A DNA stretch of 33,878 nt, from NCBI GenBank assembly GCA_947450355.1, contig CANFVB010000008.1, positions 1 through 33,878 on the forward strand, read 5' to 3'. Each line of letters opens with the position of its first letter. Positions within the stretch are counted from its first letter, which is position 1. Under the pieces are notes generated by a model that was given only the letters and a program-made list of their open reading frames with translations, did no database searches and was not told where the DNA came from. Below are positions 1 to 8,318 of this stretch, in pieces. The DNA is from Bacteroidota bacterium (lineage in GTDB: Bacteria; Bacteroidota; Bacteroidia; Flavobacteriales; Flavobacteriaceae). Made by a program: the position numbers and the translations under genes.

Positions 1-11
1 AAACATAAATT

Positions 12-866
12 ATGGCTTGGTTTAAAAGAACAGAAAAAGGAATTACTACGGCAACGGAGGACAAAAAAGATGTTCCGAAAGGATTGTGGTATAAATCCCC
101 AACAGGGAAAATTATCGATGCCGAAGAATTAGCGAGAAACCTTTGGGTTAGTCCAGAAGATGGTTTTCACGTTAGAATTGGAAGTAAAGAATATTTCGAA
201 ATTTTATTCGACAACAACGAATTCAAAGAATTAGATGCTAAAATGACCTCTAAAGATCCTTTGCATTTTGTGGATACCAAAAAATATGCCGACCGATTGA
301 AAGATGCTATGGAAAAAACCAAATTGAAAGATGCGGTTCGTACTGGTGTTGGAAAATCAAAAGGAAAAGATTTGGTAGTTTGCTGTATGGATTTTGCCTT
401 TATTGGTGGTTCTATGGGAGCTGTTGTAGGAGAAAAAATTGCTCGTGGAATTGATTACGCTATAAAAACCAAAACACCATTTGTAATGATTTCAAAATCA
501 GGTGGCGCAAGGATGATGGAAGCTGCTTATTCCTTAATGCAATTGGCAAAAACATCCGCAAAATTAGCGCAATTGGCCGATGCTGGAATTCCTTACATTT
601 CTTTATGTACTGATCCAACTACGGGAGGAACCACTGCTTCTTATGCGATGTTAGGTGATATAAATATTTCTGAACCGGGCGCTTTAATTGGATTTGCTGG
701 CCCAAGAGTGGTGCGAGATACTACTGGAAAAGATTTGCCAGAAGGATTTCAAACTGCCGAATTTGTTTTGGAACACGGTTTTTTAGATTTTATTACCCCA
801 AGAAAAGAATTGAAAGATAAAATTAATTTATATATCGATTTGATTCAGAATATAAATGTGAGATAG
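12..866 (+). CDS. accD: Acetyl-CoA carboxylase carboxyltransferase subunit beta
   Basis: 284-aa ORF with recognisable AccD sequence ([11 protein letters not shown]..., [60 protein letters not shown]). Confidence 0.97.
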   Translation: MAWFKRTEKGITTATEDKKDVPKGLWYKSPTGKIIDAEELARNLWVSPEDGFHVRIGSKEYFEILFDNNEFKELDAKMTSKDPLHFVDTKKYADRLKDAMEKTKLKDAVRTGVGKSKGKDLVVCCMDFAFIGGSMGAVVGEKIARGIDYAIKTKTPFVMISKSGGARMMEAAYSLMQLAKTSAKLAQLADAGIPYISLCTDPTTGGTTASYAMLGDINISEPGALIGFAGPRVVRDTTGKDLPEGFQTAEFVLEHGFLDFITPRKELKDKINLYIDLIQNINVR

Positions 867-887
867 GTTTTTTTATCACAAAGAGAC

Positions 888-920
888 AAAAAAACACAAA
901 GTTATGCTTTGTGTTTTTTT
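888..920 (+). terminator. Rho-independent terminator downstream of accD
   Basis: AAAAAAACACAAAG-TTATG-CTTTGTGTTTTTTT: 14-bp stem, 5-nt loop, T-run. Confidence 0.8.
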
Positions 921-1040
921 TATGGAAAATAATGCCTAATTGAAAAATTTACATCTGACTATCTCTATTTTAAATTCATAAATAATTAAAGATATTAAAA
1001 CATAAAAGTTGTTATTTTCAAACTATTTGAAGAATTCAAT

Positions 1041-1048
1041 TACTTTTG
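1041..1048 (+). promoter_or_regulatory. Putative Bacteroidota -7 promoter element (TACTTTTG) for the kdpD-like operon
   Basis: Exact TAnnTTTG match about 55 nt before an in-frame ATG (1103); no well-spaced -33 TTTG seen. Confidence 0.45.
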
Positions 1049-1102
1049 CTATATCAAGAAACAAAATTGATTTTGAGAAAATTTGAAACAAAAAAATATT
1101 CA

Positions 1103-2155
1103 ATGACAATGCAATACTTTATTAGTATTGTATTGGTATTCATAGTTTCTTTTATCTGTTTTTTCACTTCAAAATACATCGATTATCGAATAACGGCATT
1201 AATTCTACTAATGACAGTTTCTCTTGTTGCGATGGTTTTTGATATTTTACCAGTCTTGTTAACTGCTATTTTAAGCGGTTTGATTTTAAATTTCTTTTTT
1301 ATTCAGCCTCTATTTACATTTCATATTACAAATACTGAAGATATTTTATTGTTTCTAATGTATTTCATTATAGCATTAGTAAATGCAGTTTTAACATTCA
1401 AAATAAGAGAAGCCGAAAGTAAAGCACGAGATAAAGACGAAAAAGAAAAAACAATAAAACTCTACAATACATTACTCAATTCATTATCTCATGAGTTGCG
1501 AACACCAATATCTACAATCATTGGAGCGATTGATACACTTAAAGAAAATAAAACCAAACTTTCAGAAACAAATCAAAATGAACTTCTCGAAGAAATTGAC
1601 AAAGCAAGTATTAGACTGAACAGACAAGTTGAAAATTTGTTAAATATGAGTCGATTAGAAACTGGAATGTTAAAACCAAAACAAGATTGGTGTGATATCA
1701 ATGAACTCATTTTTACAGTAATTCAAAAAATAACGCCTGTAAAAAATCATCATATTATTAGCTTCATTCCAAATGAAAAACTACCATTATTTAAGTTAGA
1801 TTCTGGATTGATTGAAGAAGTGATTCAAAATTTAGTAACTAACGCAATTCAATATACCCCAAAAAACACAATTATAAATATTGATGCAACCTATGAATTT
1901 GATAATTGCATTATTTCAGTTTCAGATAATGGAAAAGGATTTCCCGAAAACGAAATTCAATTTGCTTTTGATAAATTTTATAGATTGCCAAACACAAAAA
2001 CTGGTGGAAGCGGACTTGGATTGTCAATTGTAAAAGGATTTGTTGAAGCCCTTAATGGAACTATAAAATTAGAATCCAATATAAATTCAGGTACTTGTTT
2101 CACAATAAAAATTCCAAGCGAAACAACTTATTTAAATAATCTTAAAAATGAATAA
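1103..2155 (+). CDS. KdpD-like sensor histidine kinase (DUF4118 transmembrane region + HisKA + HATPase) lacking the N-terminal KdpD/Usp domains
   Basis: KdpD-type TM block (YRITALILLMTVSLVAMVFDILPVLLTAILSGLILNFFFIQPLFTFHI), H-box SLSHELRTPISTIIGAIDTL, G-box GGSGLGLSIVKGFVEALNG. The ORF track starts at TTG 1046, which overlaps the promoter-like TACTTTTG, so ATG 1103 is preferred. Confidence 0.88.
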   Translation: MTMQYFISIVLVFIVSFICFFTSKYIDYRITALILLMTVSLVAMVFDILPVLLTAILSGLILNFFFIQPLFTFHITNTEDILLFLMYFIIALVNAVLTFKIREAESKARDKDEKEKTIKLYNTLLNSLSHELRTPISTIIGAIDTLKENKTKLSETNQNELLEEIDKASIRLNRQVENLLNMSRLETGMLKPKQDWCDINELIFTVIQKITPVKNHHIISFIPNEKLPLFKLDSGLIEEVIQNLVTNAIQYTPKNTIINIDATYEFDNCIISVSDNGKGFPENEIQFAFDKFYRLPNTKTGGSGLGLSIVKGFVEALNGTIKLESNINSGTCFTIKIPSETTYLNNLKNE

Positions 2156-2825
2156 AGCTGAAATATTAGTTATTGATGACGAAGCACCAATCCGAAAGTT
2201 ATTAGAAATAACATTAGAAAGTAACGACTATAAAGTTTGGCTTGCAGAAACAGGAAAAGAAGGAATACTAATGGCTGTAAATCATCCTCCAGAATTAATA
2301 TTGTTAGATATTGGTTTGCCTGACAAGAGTGGGCATGAAATACTAAAGGAACTTCGAACCTGGTACAACAAAGCAATAATAATTCTATCCGTACAAAATA
2401 GCGAAGGAGATATTGTGAAAGCACTTGATAATGGCGCAACTGATTATTTAACAAAACCTTTTAGAAGTGCCGAACTTTTAGCCCGTATTCGCTCAGTTAT
2501 TCGCAGAAATCAAACCAATGATGATTGCAGTATTTTTACTTGCAGAGATTTACAAATAGATTTTGGAGCAAGAATCATAAAACGAAATGACGAAATGCTA
2601 AAACTTACAGCAACCGAATACAATTTATTAGCGTTATTTATGAAAAATGAAGGTCGGGTTCTGACACATCAATACATCCTTAAAGAAATTTGGGGAAATA
2701 GTTATCAAACAGAAACACAATATTTGAGAGTTTTTGTTGGAACATTGCGCAAAAAAATAGAGGAAAACCCAAACCAACCAAAATATATTATTACAGAAAG
2801 CGGTGTTGGATATCGTTTTAGTTAA
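2148..2825 (+). CDS. kdpE: KdpE-like OmpR-family response regulator
   Basis: REC domain (ILVIDDEAPIRKLLEITLESNDY, LLDIGLPDKSGHEILKELR, TKPF) plus winged-helix C-terminus (YLRVFVGTLRKKIEENP...ITESGVGYRFS); overlaps the kinase gene by 8 nt. Confidence 0.9.
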   Translation: MNKAEILVIDDEAPIRKLLEITLESNDYKVWLAETGKEGILMAVNHPPELILLDIGLPDKSGHEILKELRTWYNKAIIILSVQNSEGDIVKALDNGATDYLTKPFRSAELLARIRSVIRRNQTNDDCSIFTCRDLQIDFGARIIKRNDEMLKLTATEYNLLALFMKNEGRVLTHQYILKEIWGNSYQTETQYLRVFVGTLRKKIEENPNQPKYIITESGVGYRFS

Positions 2826-2923
2826 TCTTTATAAAATCTTTATAGCAAGTACACCTTTTTTTATATTCTACAAATATCCTTTTATAGAACTTTGTATCAT
2901 TAAAATTTTTAACAATATACATA

Positions 2924-4900
2924 ATGAATACAACAAAAAACAGTGTGGCGAGCAAAGTAACTGCTGCATCCCTTTTAGTAGCTCTTGGAATTATTTATGG
3001 CGATATTGGAACAAGTCCTTTATATGCATTAAGAGCTGTTATTGGAAGTAGAACAATTGATCTAACGCTTGTATATGGTGGTGTTTCTTGTATTTTTTGG
3101 ACACTTGTTTTTCAAACTACCATTAAATATGTATGGCTCACACTTCGAGCTGATAATCATGGCGAAGGCGGTATTTTTTCACTTTACGCATTGGTTAGAC
3201 GCTATGGAAAAAAGTTGGTCATTCCAACAATACTTGGAGCAACTACATTACTTGCTGATGGAATTATTACACCCCCAATTTCAGTTTCTTCAGCAATAGA
3301 AGGTCTTGGAATGGTTAATGGTCTTGAAAATACAATCGTCGCTGGAAATGCATTAACTATTGGGATTGTCGTCGCTATATTGTCATTATTATTCTTTTTT
3401 CAACGATTTGGAACACAAGTAATAGGTAAATTTTTTGGTCCAATTATGACAATTTGGTTTTCAATGATTCTTATTGTTGGAATTAATCAAATAATTATAC
3501 ATCCTGATATTATCAAAGCATTAAATCCATATTATGGTTATAATCTCTTAGTAAACTACCCTAGTGGTTTTTGGCTTTTAGGGGCAGTTTTCCTATGTAC
3601 TACAGGGGCAGAAGCATTATATTCCGACTTGGGGCATTGCGGTATTAAAAACATTCGTATTACTTGGATTTATGTGAAAATAAGTTTAGTTGTCTGTTAT
3701 TTAGGACAGGCAGCTTGGTTGATGCATCAGGGAGTTGCTTTATTGAATGGTAGAAATCCATTTTTTGAAATCGTACCAAGTTGGTTTTTACTTCCAAGTA
3801 TTATCATTGCAACTTGTGCAACAGTAATAGCTTCACAAGCATTAATAAGTGGAAGTTTTACATTAATTAGTGAAGGAATGAACCTTAATTTTTGGCCAAG
3901 AGTTACAGTTAAACAACCAAGTGATAGTAAAGGTCAAGTGTATATTCCAAGTGTAAATAGTATTCTTTGGTTTGGGTGTGTTTTAATGATGGTTTACTTC
4001 AAAGAAAGTGCCCACATGGAAGCAGCTTATGGTTTTTCTATTACCATAACAATGCTTATGACAACACTTCTTTTAAGTTATTTTATCAAATACCGATTGA
4101 AATGGGATAGAATTTATGTAATCTTATTTCTAACCGTTTTCGGAACAATCGAAATTGCGTTTTTTATTGCCAATGTAGCTAAAATAAAAGAACGTTGGAT
4201 GTTTTTATTTTTTGAATTATTTATATTTTCAGTAATGTACATTTGGTATTATGCTCGAAAAATTAATAATACATTTCTGAAATTTGTAGAATTAGGGAAA
4301 TACAGCAATCAATTAACCGAGTTGAGCGAAGACGATGCTATTCCAAAGTTTGCTACACATTTAATCTACTTATCTAAGGCAGATAGAAGACATGAAATTG
4401 AAGAAAAAGTAATCAAGTCTATTTTTGCAAAAAAACCAAAACGGGCTGATGTTTATTGGTTTTTACATATAAATAGAACCGAAGACCCATTTACATTATC
4501 CTATGATGTTTCAGAATTAGTTGATGACAAAGTAATAAAAGTAAACATCAATGTTGGTTTTAGAATACAACCAAAAACGGAGTTGTATTTCAAAAATATT
4601 GTCAAAGAATTAGTAGCAAATAAAGAGCTTAATTTGCATATTCGTCCAGACGGCTCAAGTAAATACAACAATGAACCTGACTTTAAATTTGTTGTAATTG
4701 AGAAGTTTTTATCTATCGAAAACGAATTTGCTTTACGCGAAGGATTGCTATTAAAAGGTTATTTTCTTTTGAAACGTATGGGATTAAGTGATGAAAAAGC
4801 ATTTGGATTAGAAAAATCTGATGTTGAAATAGAACAAATTCCTTTGGTTTATCAGCCTATAACAAATATAAAGTTAGATAGAGAAAATAGACACCAATGA
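2924..4900 (+). CDS. kup: KUP-family potassium transporter
   Basis: GIIYGDIGTSPLYALRAV, ADNHGEGGIFSLYALVRR, LLADGIITPPISVSSAIEG, TTGAEALYSDLGHCG are Kup hallmarks. Confidence 0.96.
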   Translation: MNTTKNSVASKVTAASLLVALGIIYGDIGTSPLYALRAVIGSRTIDLTLVYGGVSCIFWTLVFQTTIKYVWLTLRADNHGEGGIFSLYALVRRYGKKLVIPTILGATTLLADGIITPPISVSSAIEGLGMVNGLENTIVAGNALTIGIVVAILSLLFFFQRFGTQVIGKFFGPIMTIWFSMILIVGINQIIIHPDIIKALNPYYGYNLLVNYPSGFWLLGAVFLCTTGAEALYSDLGHCGIKNIRITWIYVKISLVVCYLGQAAWLMHQGVALLNGRNPFFEIVPSWFLLPSIIIATCATVIASQALISGSFTLISEGMNLNFWPRVTVKQPSDSKGQVYIPSVNSILWFGCVLMMVYFKESAHMEAAYGFSITITMLMTTLLLSYFIKYRLKWDRIYVILFLTVFGTIEIAFFIANVAKIKERWMFLFFELFIFSVMYIWYYARKINNTFLKFVELGKYSNQLTELSEDDAIPKFATHLIYLSKADRRHEIEEKVIKSIFAKKPKRADVYWFLHINRTEDPFTLSYDVSELVDDKVIKVNINVGFRIQPKTELYFKNIVKELVANKELNLHIRPDGSSKYNNEPDFKFVVIEKFLSIENEFALREGLLLKGYFLLKRMGLSDEKAFGLEKSDVEIEQIPLVYQPITNIKLDRENRHQ

Positions 4901-5169
4901 AAACCGATTTATCATGGGTGCTATATGAAAAATATTTCAAACTAAAAAATCAACTAATTGAGGTTGAATTAAAAAATCATAAATTGATAAGAGGAAAATT
5001 TATTGGTTTTTTCAGAGGCAATTCAACCTACATTTCAAAATGGCATTTAGTTGATGCAAATGTACTTTTCGGATTAGATTCATTTGGTTTTTTAGTAGGG
5101 GAAATTATTAGTCAAAAAGACATTTTCAAAATTAAGTTTTTGGAAGACAACTCAATTATGAATTTTTAA
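4897..5169 (+). CDS. Small (90 aa) hypothetical protein, possible Sm-like/SH3-like beta-barrel, overlapping the kup stop
   Basis: ATGA overlap with kup; sequence LKNQLIEVELKNHKLIRGKFIGFFRGN...VGEIISQKDIFKIKF resembles the Sm1/Sm2 pattern. Fold assignment is inference. Confidence 0.7.
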   Translation: MKTDLSWVLYEKYFKLKNQLIEVELKNHKLIRGKFIGFFRGNSTYISKWHLVDANVLFGLDSFGFLVGEIISQKDIFKIKFLEDNSIMNF

Positions 5170-5178
5170 ACAAAAAAA

Positions 5179-6555
5179 ATGAAAACTAAAATTATTACTC
5201 TTTTATTGATAACCCTTGCGGTTTGTAAAAGCAATGCTCAAACTGAAAAATCAAAAGATTCGATTTCTGAAAAAATACCTTTTGATGGAATGGACATGAC
5301 GTGGCAAAACGGTTCAGACAGAAGAACATCGCCACCAGTATTAACTACAAAATATTTCACTGGAAATATTATGTTTGATGCCAACTATACGCATTCCTAT
5401 AACAATCCAAACGACAATACAGTGGTAGGTTCTACCGCTTTAGCAAGAAACAATGAAATGCAGGTATCGAGTGTTAACCTTGGTGGCGAATTTAATTATG
5501 AAAATGCCAGAGCAAAAATAATGATGCAATTTGGCACTCGATCCACAGTTATTCCTCGAAACGATTATAGTGTTTATAAAGGGCAATATCAACTTGACAA
5601 TGCGTATCGCTATTTATCAGAAGCCTATGCGGGGTATCACTTCAACAAATGGTACGGAATTAATGTGGATGCGGGTATGTTTATGTCTTATATTGGACTA
5701 AATTCTTATTATCAGGTAGAAAACTGGGAATATCAAGCTTCATTCACATCTGACAATACACCCTGGTTTTTTAATGGATTAAGGGTTCAAGTTTTCGCAA
5801 CAAAAAAACTAAAATTTGAAGGTTGGCTAATCAACGGATGGCAAAGTTATGGCAAATTCAATAGTATGCCAGGAATTGGAGGAAATGTAACTTGGTGTCC
5901 AAACGAAGCGGTAAAATTATTAACAAACGATTATTACGGAACAGATGCTGCGGGATTAAAAAACAGAGTTCGTTTTCATTCTGACAACAGTTTATTGGTT
6001 CGTTATTTCAATAATCCAAAATCAAAAGGCATAAGTAAAGCTGCTTTTTCAAGCACTTTCAATATTGGTTTTGAAAAAGGCGATGGCGTAAATGGATTTG
6101 ATTCGAGTGACCCAAATAATCCTGCTCAATATTTTATAAGTGGTATGGCTTACAATAGAATTTGGTTCAATAATGACACATTCGCATGGACTTTTGGTGG
6201 CGGATACATGACAAATCCAGGGAGATATCTGGTTTTATATCCAACAGGTCAAGCCAGTCCATTACCAAACCCAAGTAATCCAACTCAAACTGCAGGTGCT
6301 TTCCCGTTTTCGGCAAATCCTGGTGATGAGTTTAAAGGCTTTGATTGCTCAACCGGTTTTGATTATATGCCAAACCAAAGCATTACCTTTAGAGTAGAAT
6401 TTGTACATAGAGAAGCAAATGTCCCTTATTTTGCTGGCTCTGGCGGCGTTACATCTCCAACTGGATATACCACTACTCCATTGCCTTCTGATTGGAGACC
6501 CGATTTAGTTAAAATGGAAAATAGAATTATTTTTGCTGTATTGTTTAGAATATAA
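5179..6555 (+). CDS. Outer-membrane beta-barrel porin (OmpL-like/bbp2 type)
   Basis: Signal peptide (MKTKIITLLLITLAVCKSNAQ), PFDGMDMTWQNGSDRR...TTKYFTGNIMFDANYTHSYNNPNDNTVVGSTALARNNEMQVSSVNLGGEFNYENARAKIMMQFG typical of flavobacterial K+-operon porins; alternating beta-strand pattern. Confidence 0.85.
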   Translation: MKTKIITLLLITLAVCKSNAQTEKSKDSISEKIPFDGMDMTWQNGSDRRTSPPVLTTKYFTGNIMFDANYTHSYNNPNDNTVVGSTALARNNEMQVSSVNLGGEFNYENARAKIMMQFGTRSTVIPRNDYSVYKGQYQLDNAYRYLSEAYAGYHFNKWYGINVDAGMFMSYIGLNSYYQVENWEYQASFTSDNTPWFFNGLRVQVFATKKLKFEGWLINGWQSYGKFNSMPGIGGNVTWCPNEAVKLLTNDYYGTDAAGLKNRVRFHSDNSLLVRYFNNPKSKGISKAAFSSTFNIGFEKGDGVNGFDSSDPNNPAQYFISGMAYNRIWFNNDTFAWTFGGGYMTNPGRYLVLYPTGQASPLPNPSNPTQTAGAFPFSANPGDEFKGFDCSTGFDYMPNQSITFRVEFVHREANVPYFAGSGGVTSPTGYTTTPLPSDWRPDLVKMENRIIFAVLFRI

Positions 6556-6569
6556 ATGTGAGAAAGGTT

Positions 6570-6596
6570 AATAATCCCGAAATAATCGGGATTATT
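6570..6596 (+). terminator. Hairpin terminator-like element downstream of the porin
   Basis: AATAATCCCG-AAATAAT-CGGGATTATT, 10-bp perfect stem. Confidence 0.6.
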
Positions 6597-6641
6597 TATA
6601 ATAAACTCAATCTTATTTGGTTTTTCGTGTTAAAAGAATCC

Positions 6642-6830
6642 AATTATAAACTCAGAATTATTAATTATACCTTTTGACAATCTAATTATAGTCTTTGATC
6701 CTATAATTATAGCCTCTGAGTATCTAATTATACTCTTTGAACTTATAATTATACTCTTTTAGTATAAAATTATACTCTTTGAACTTATAATTATAGCCCC
6801 GTAGTATCTAATTATACTCTTTGAGTATAA
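6642..6830. repeat. 21-nt-period tandem array of nine AATTATA-centred palindromic units
   Basis: AATTATA occurs at 6642, 6663, 6684, 6705, 6726, 6747, 6768, 6789, 6810, always 21 nt apart; consensus AATTATACTCTTTGAGTATAA; last unit holds the perfect hairpin TTATACTC-TTT-GAGTATAA. Confidence 0.95.
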
Positions 6831-6862
6831 AATAACAAGCTTAAAGGGTAAAAACTCTAATT

Positions 6863-8113
6863 CTACATCCCCGTTCTAATGGCTTCCACAGGATCTAATT
6901 TGGATGCTGATATAGCAGGCAAAATCCCTGAAATTAATCCGATTAATGCAGCTAATCCAGTTCCTAAAAGGACATTTCCAAAACCTAATACAAATTCAAA
7001 ATCCAAGACATTGGTTAAAATAATAGAGATTATCCAAACCAAAAACAGTCCAATTAATCCGCCAATTACAGATAAAATAACAGCTTCAAATAGAAATTGG
7101 AATAATATAAATCGGTTTTTGGCACCCAATGATTTTTGAATTCCAATTAAATTCGTGCGCTCTTTTACAGAAACAAACATAATATTGGCAATTCCAAAAC
7201 CACCAACCAACAAGGAAAATCCACTTATAATCCATCCTACAAGATTCATTTTAGAAATAATTCCGTCAATCAAATCGGTAAATCCTGATAAAACATTGAT
7301 GAAAAAATTATCAATTTCTCCCGTTTTCATTCCTCGATAATTTCTTAATTTTTGGGTAAGTTCCGCTTTATAGGCCTCCATATCAATGCCTTTTTCTGGC
7401 TTGATAAGAATTACCGGAGTCATTGCATCATTATTATCGCCATACAACCTTCGTATAAAATTGACAGGCAAATAAACCGAAGTATCATTATTGTCTCCAA
7501 ACATTCCTGCGCCTTGTTTTTTTAGAACCCCAACAACCGTAAATTTTTGCCCGTACAAACGGACTTTTTTACCAATTGGATCACTGCCCTCAAAAAGTCC
7601 TTGCGCAACTTCATATCCCAAAACGACTAATGCTGCTCCTGAATTGGATTCGGATTCATTGAAAAATCTACCTTCATTAAATTCTAATCCTTGGATGTCA
7701 ATAAATTCATAAGAAACGGGAACAACATTGACATCACTTACAATATTTGCATCAAATTTCACCGATTGACTTCCCGTGAACATTTGATAACACATTTGGT
7801 TTGTGTGGTTTACTGAGCCTTTCAAATATTCGTATTCGTCGTATTTCACATTCGGGAATTGCTCTCTTTTCCATTGTGGAATTTCAGAAGGGCCGAAAGA
7901 AAAGCGCATCAAATATATCGTGTTTTTATCTAAACTGCTTAAATCTTTTTTGATTTTTCTATCTAAAGAATCTACCGCAGCAAGTACCGCAATGATAGAG
8001 AAAATACCAATTGTAACTCCTAATAATGAAAGTAAAGTTCGTAATTTGTTGTTTCGCAATGCATTCATAGCAAACCTAAAACTCTCTTTCAGCAACCGAA
8101 GATAAACAATCAT
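6863..8113 (-). CDS. MacB/FtsX-type ABC transporter permease
   Basis: N-terminal NALRNNKLRTLLSLLGVTIGIFSIIAVLAAVDS, periplasmic MacB core, C-terminal GFGIANIMFVSVKERTNLIGIQKSLGAKNRFILFQFLFEAVILS...SASKLDPVEAIRTGM. The ORF may start at 8158; MIVYLRLLKESFRFAMNALRNNKLRT (8113) is the more typical start. Confidence 0.93.
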   Translation of the reverse strand: MIVYLRLLKESFRFAMNALRNNKLRTLLSLLGVTIGIFSIIAVLAAVDSLDRKIKKDLSSLDKNTIYLMRFSFGPSEIPQWKREQFPNVKYDEYEYLKGSVNHTNQMCYQMFTGSQSVKFDANIVSDVNVVPVSYEFIDIQGLEFNEGRFFNESESNSGAALVVLGYEVAQGLFEGSDPIGKKVRLYGQKFTVVGVLKKQGAGMFGDNNDTSVYLPVNFIRRLYGDNNDAMTPVILIKPEKGIDMEAYKAELTQKLRNYRGMKTGEIDNFFINVLSGFTDLIDGIISKMNLVGWIISGFSLLVGGFGIANIMFVSVKERTNLIGIQKSLGAKNRFILFQFLFEAVILSVIGGLIGLFLVWIISIILTNVLDFEFVLGFGNVLLGTGLAALIGLISGILPAISASKLDPVEAIRTGM

Positions 8114-8288
8114 ATCGTGTGTATTTTTATAGTGTAAAATTCCATATTTTTTTCTCAATAACCTAATGGAACTAATTATAAGTTATAAATTATGAATGCA
8201 AATAAATCACAAAAAATTGGAAGAGTAAATTTACAAATAAGTTGTTGTTTTCTAATACGTAAATTACCGATAAATCTAATAAAAAAAC

Positions 8289-8296
8289 TATTTTTG
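8289..8296 (+). promoter_or_regulatory. Putative Bacteroidota -7 element (TATTTTTG) upstream of purH
   Basis: TAnnTTTG match 23 nt upstream of the purH ATG. Confidence 0.45.
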
Positions 8297-8318
8297 CACT
8301 TTTAAATCTAACTACACA

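Noticed and set aside
2803-3051. 82-aa plus-strand ORF overlapping the kup start
   Set aside because: Out-of-frame overlap with kup; no recognisable family; its end is a shifted reading of the Kup N-terminus.
6642-6830. CRISPR or coding tandem repeat
   Set aside because: The 21-nt unit is a multiple of three, but the supplied six-frame track lists no ORF across it and units have no separable unique spacers.
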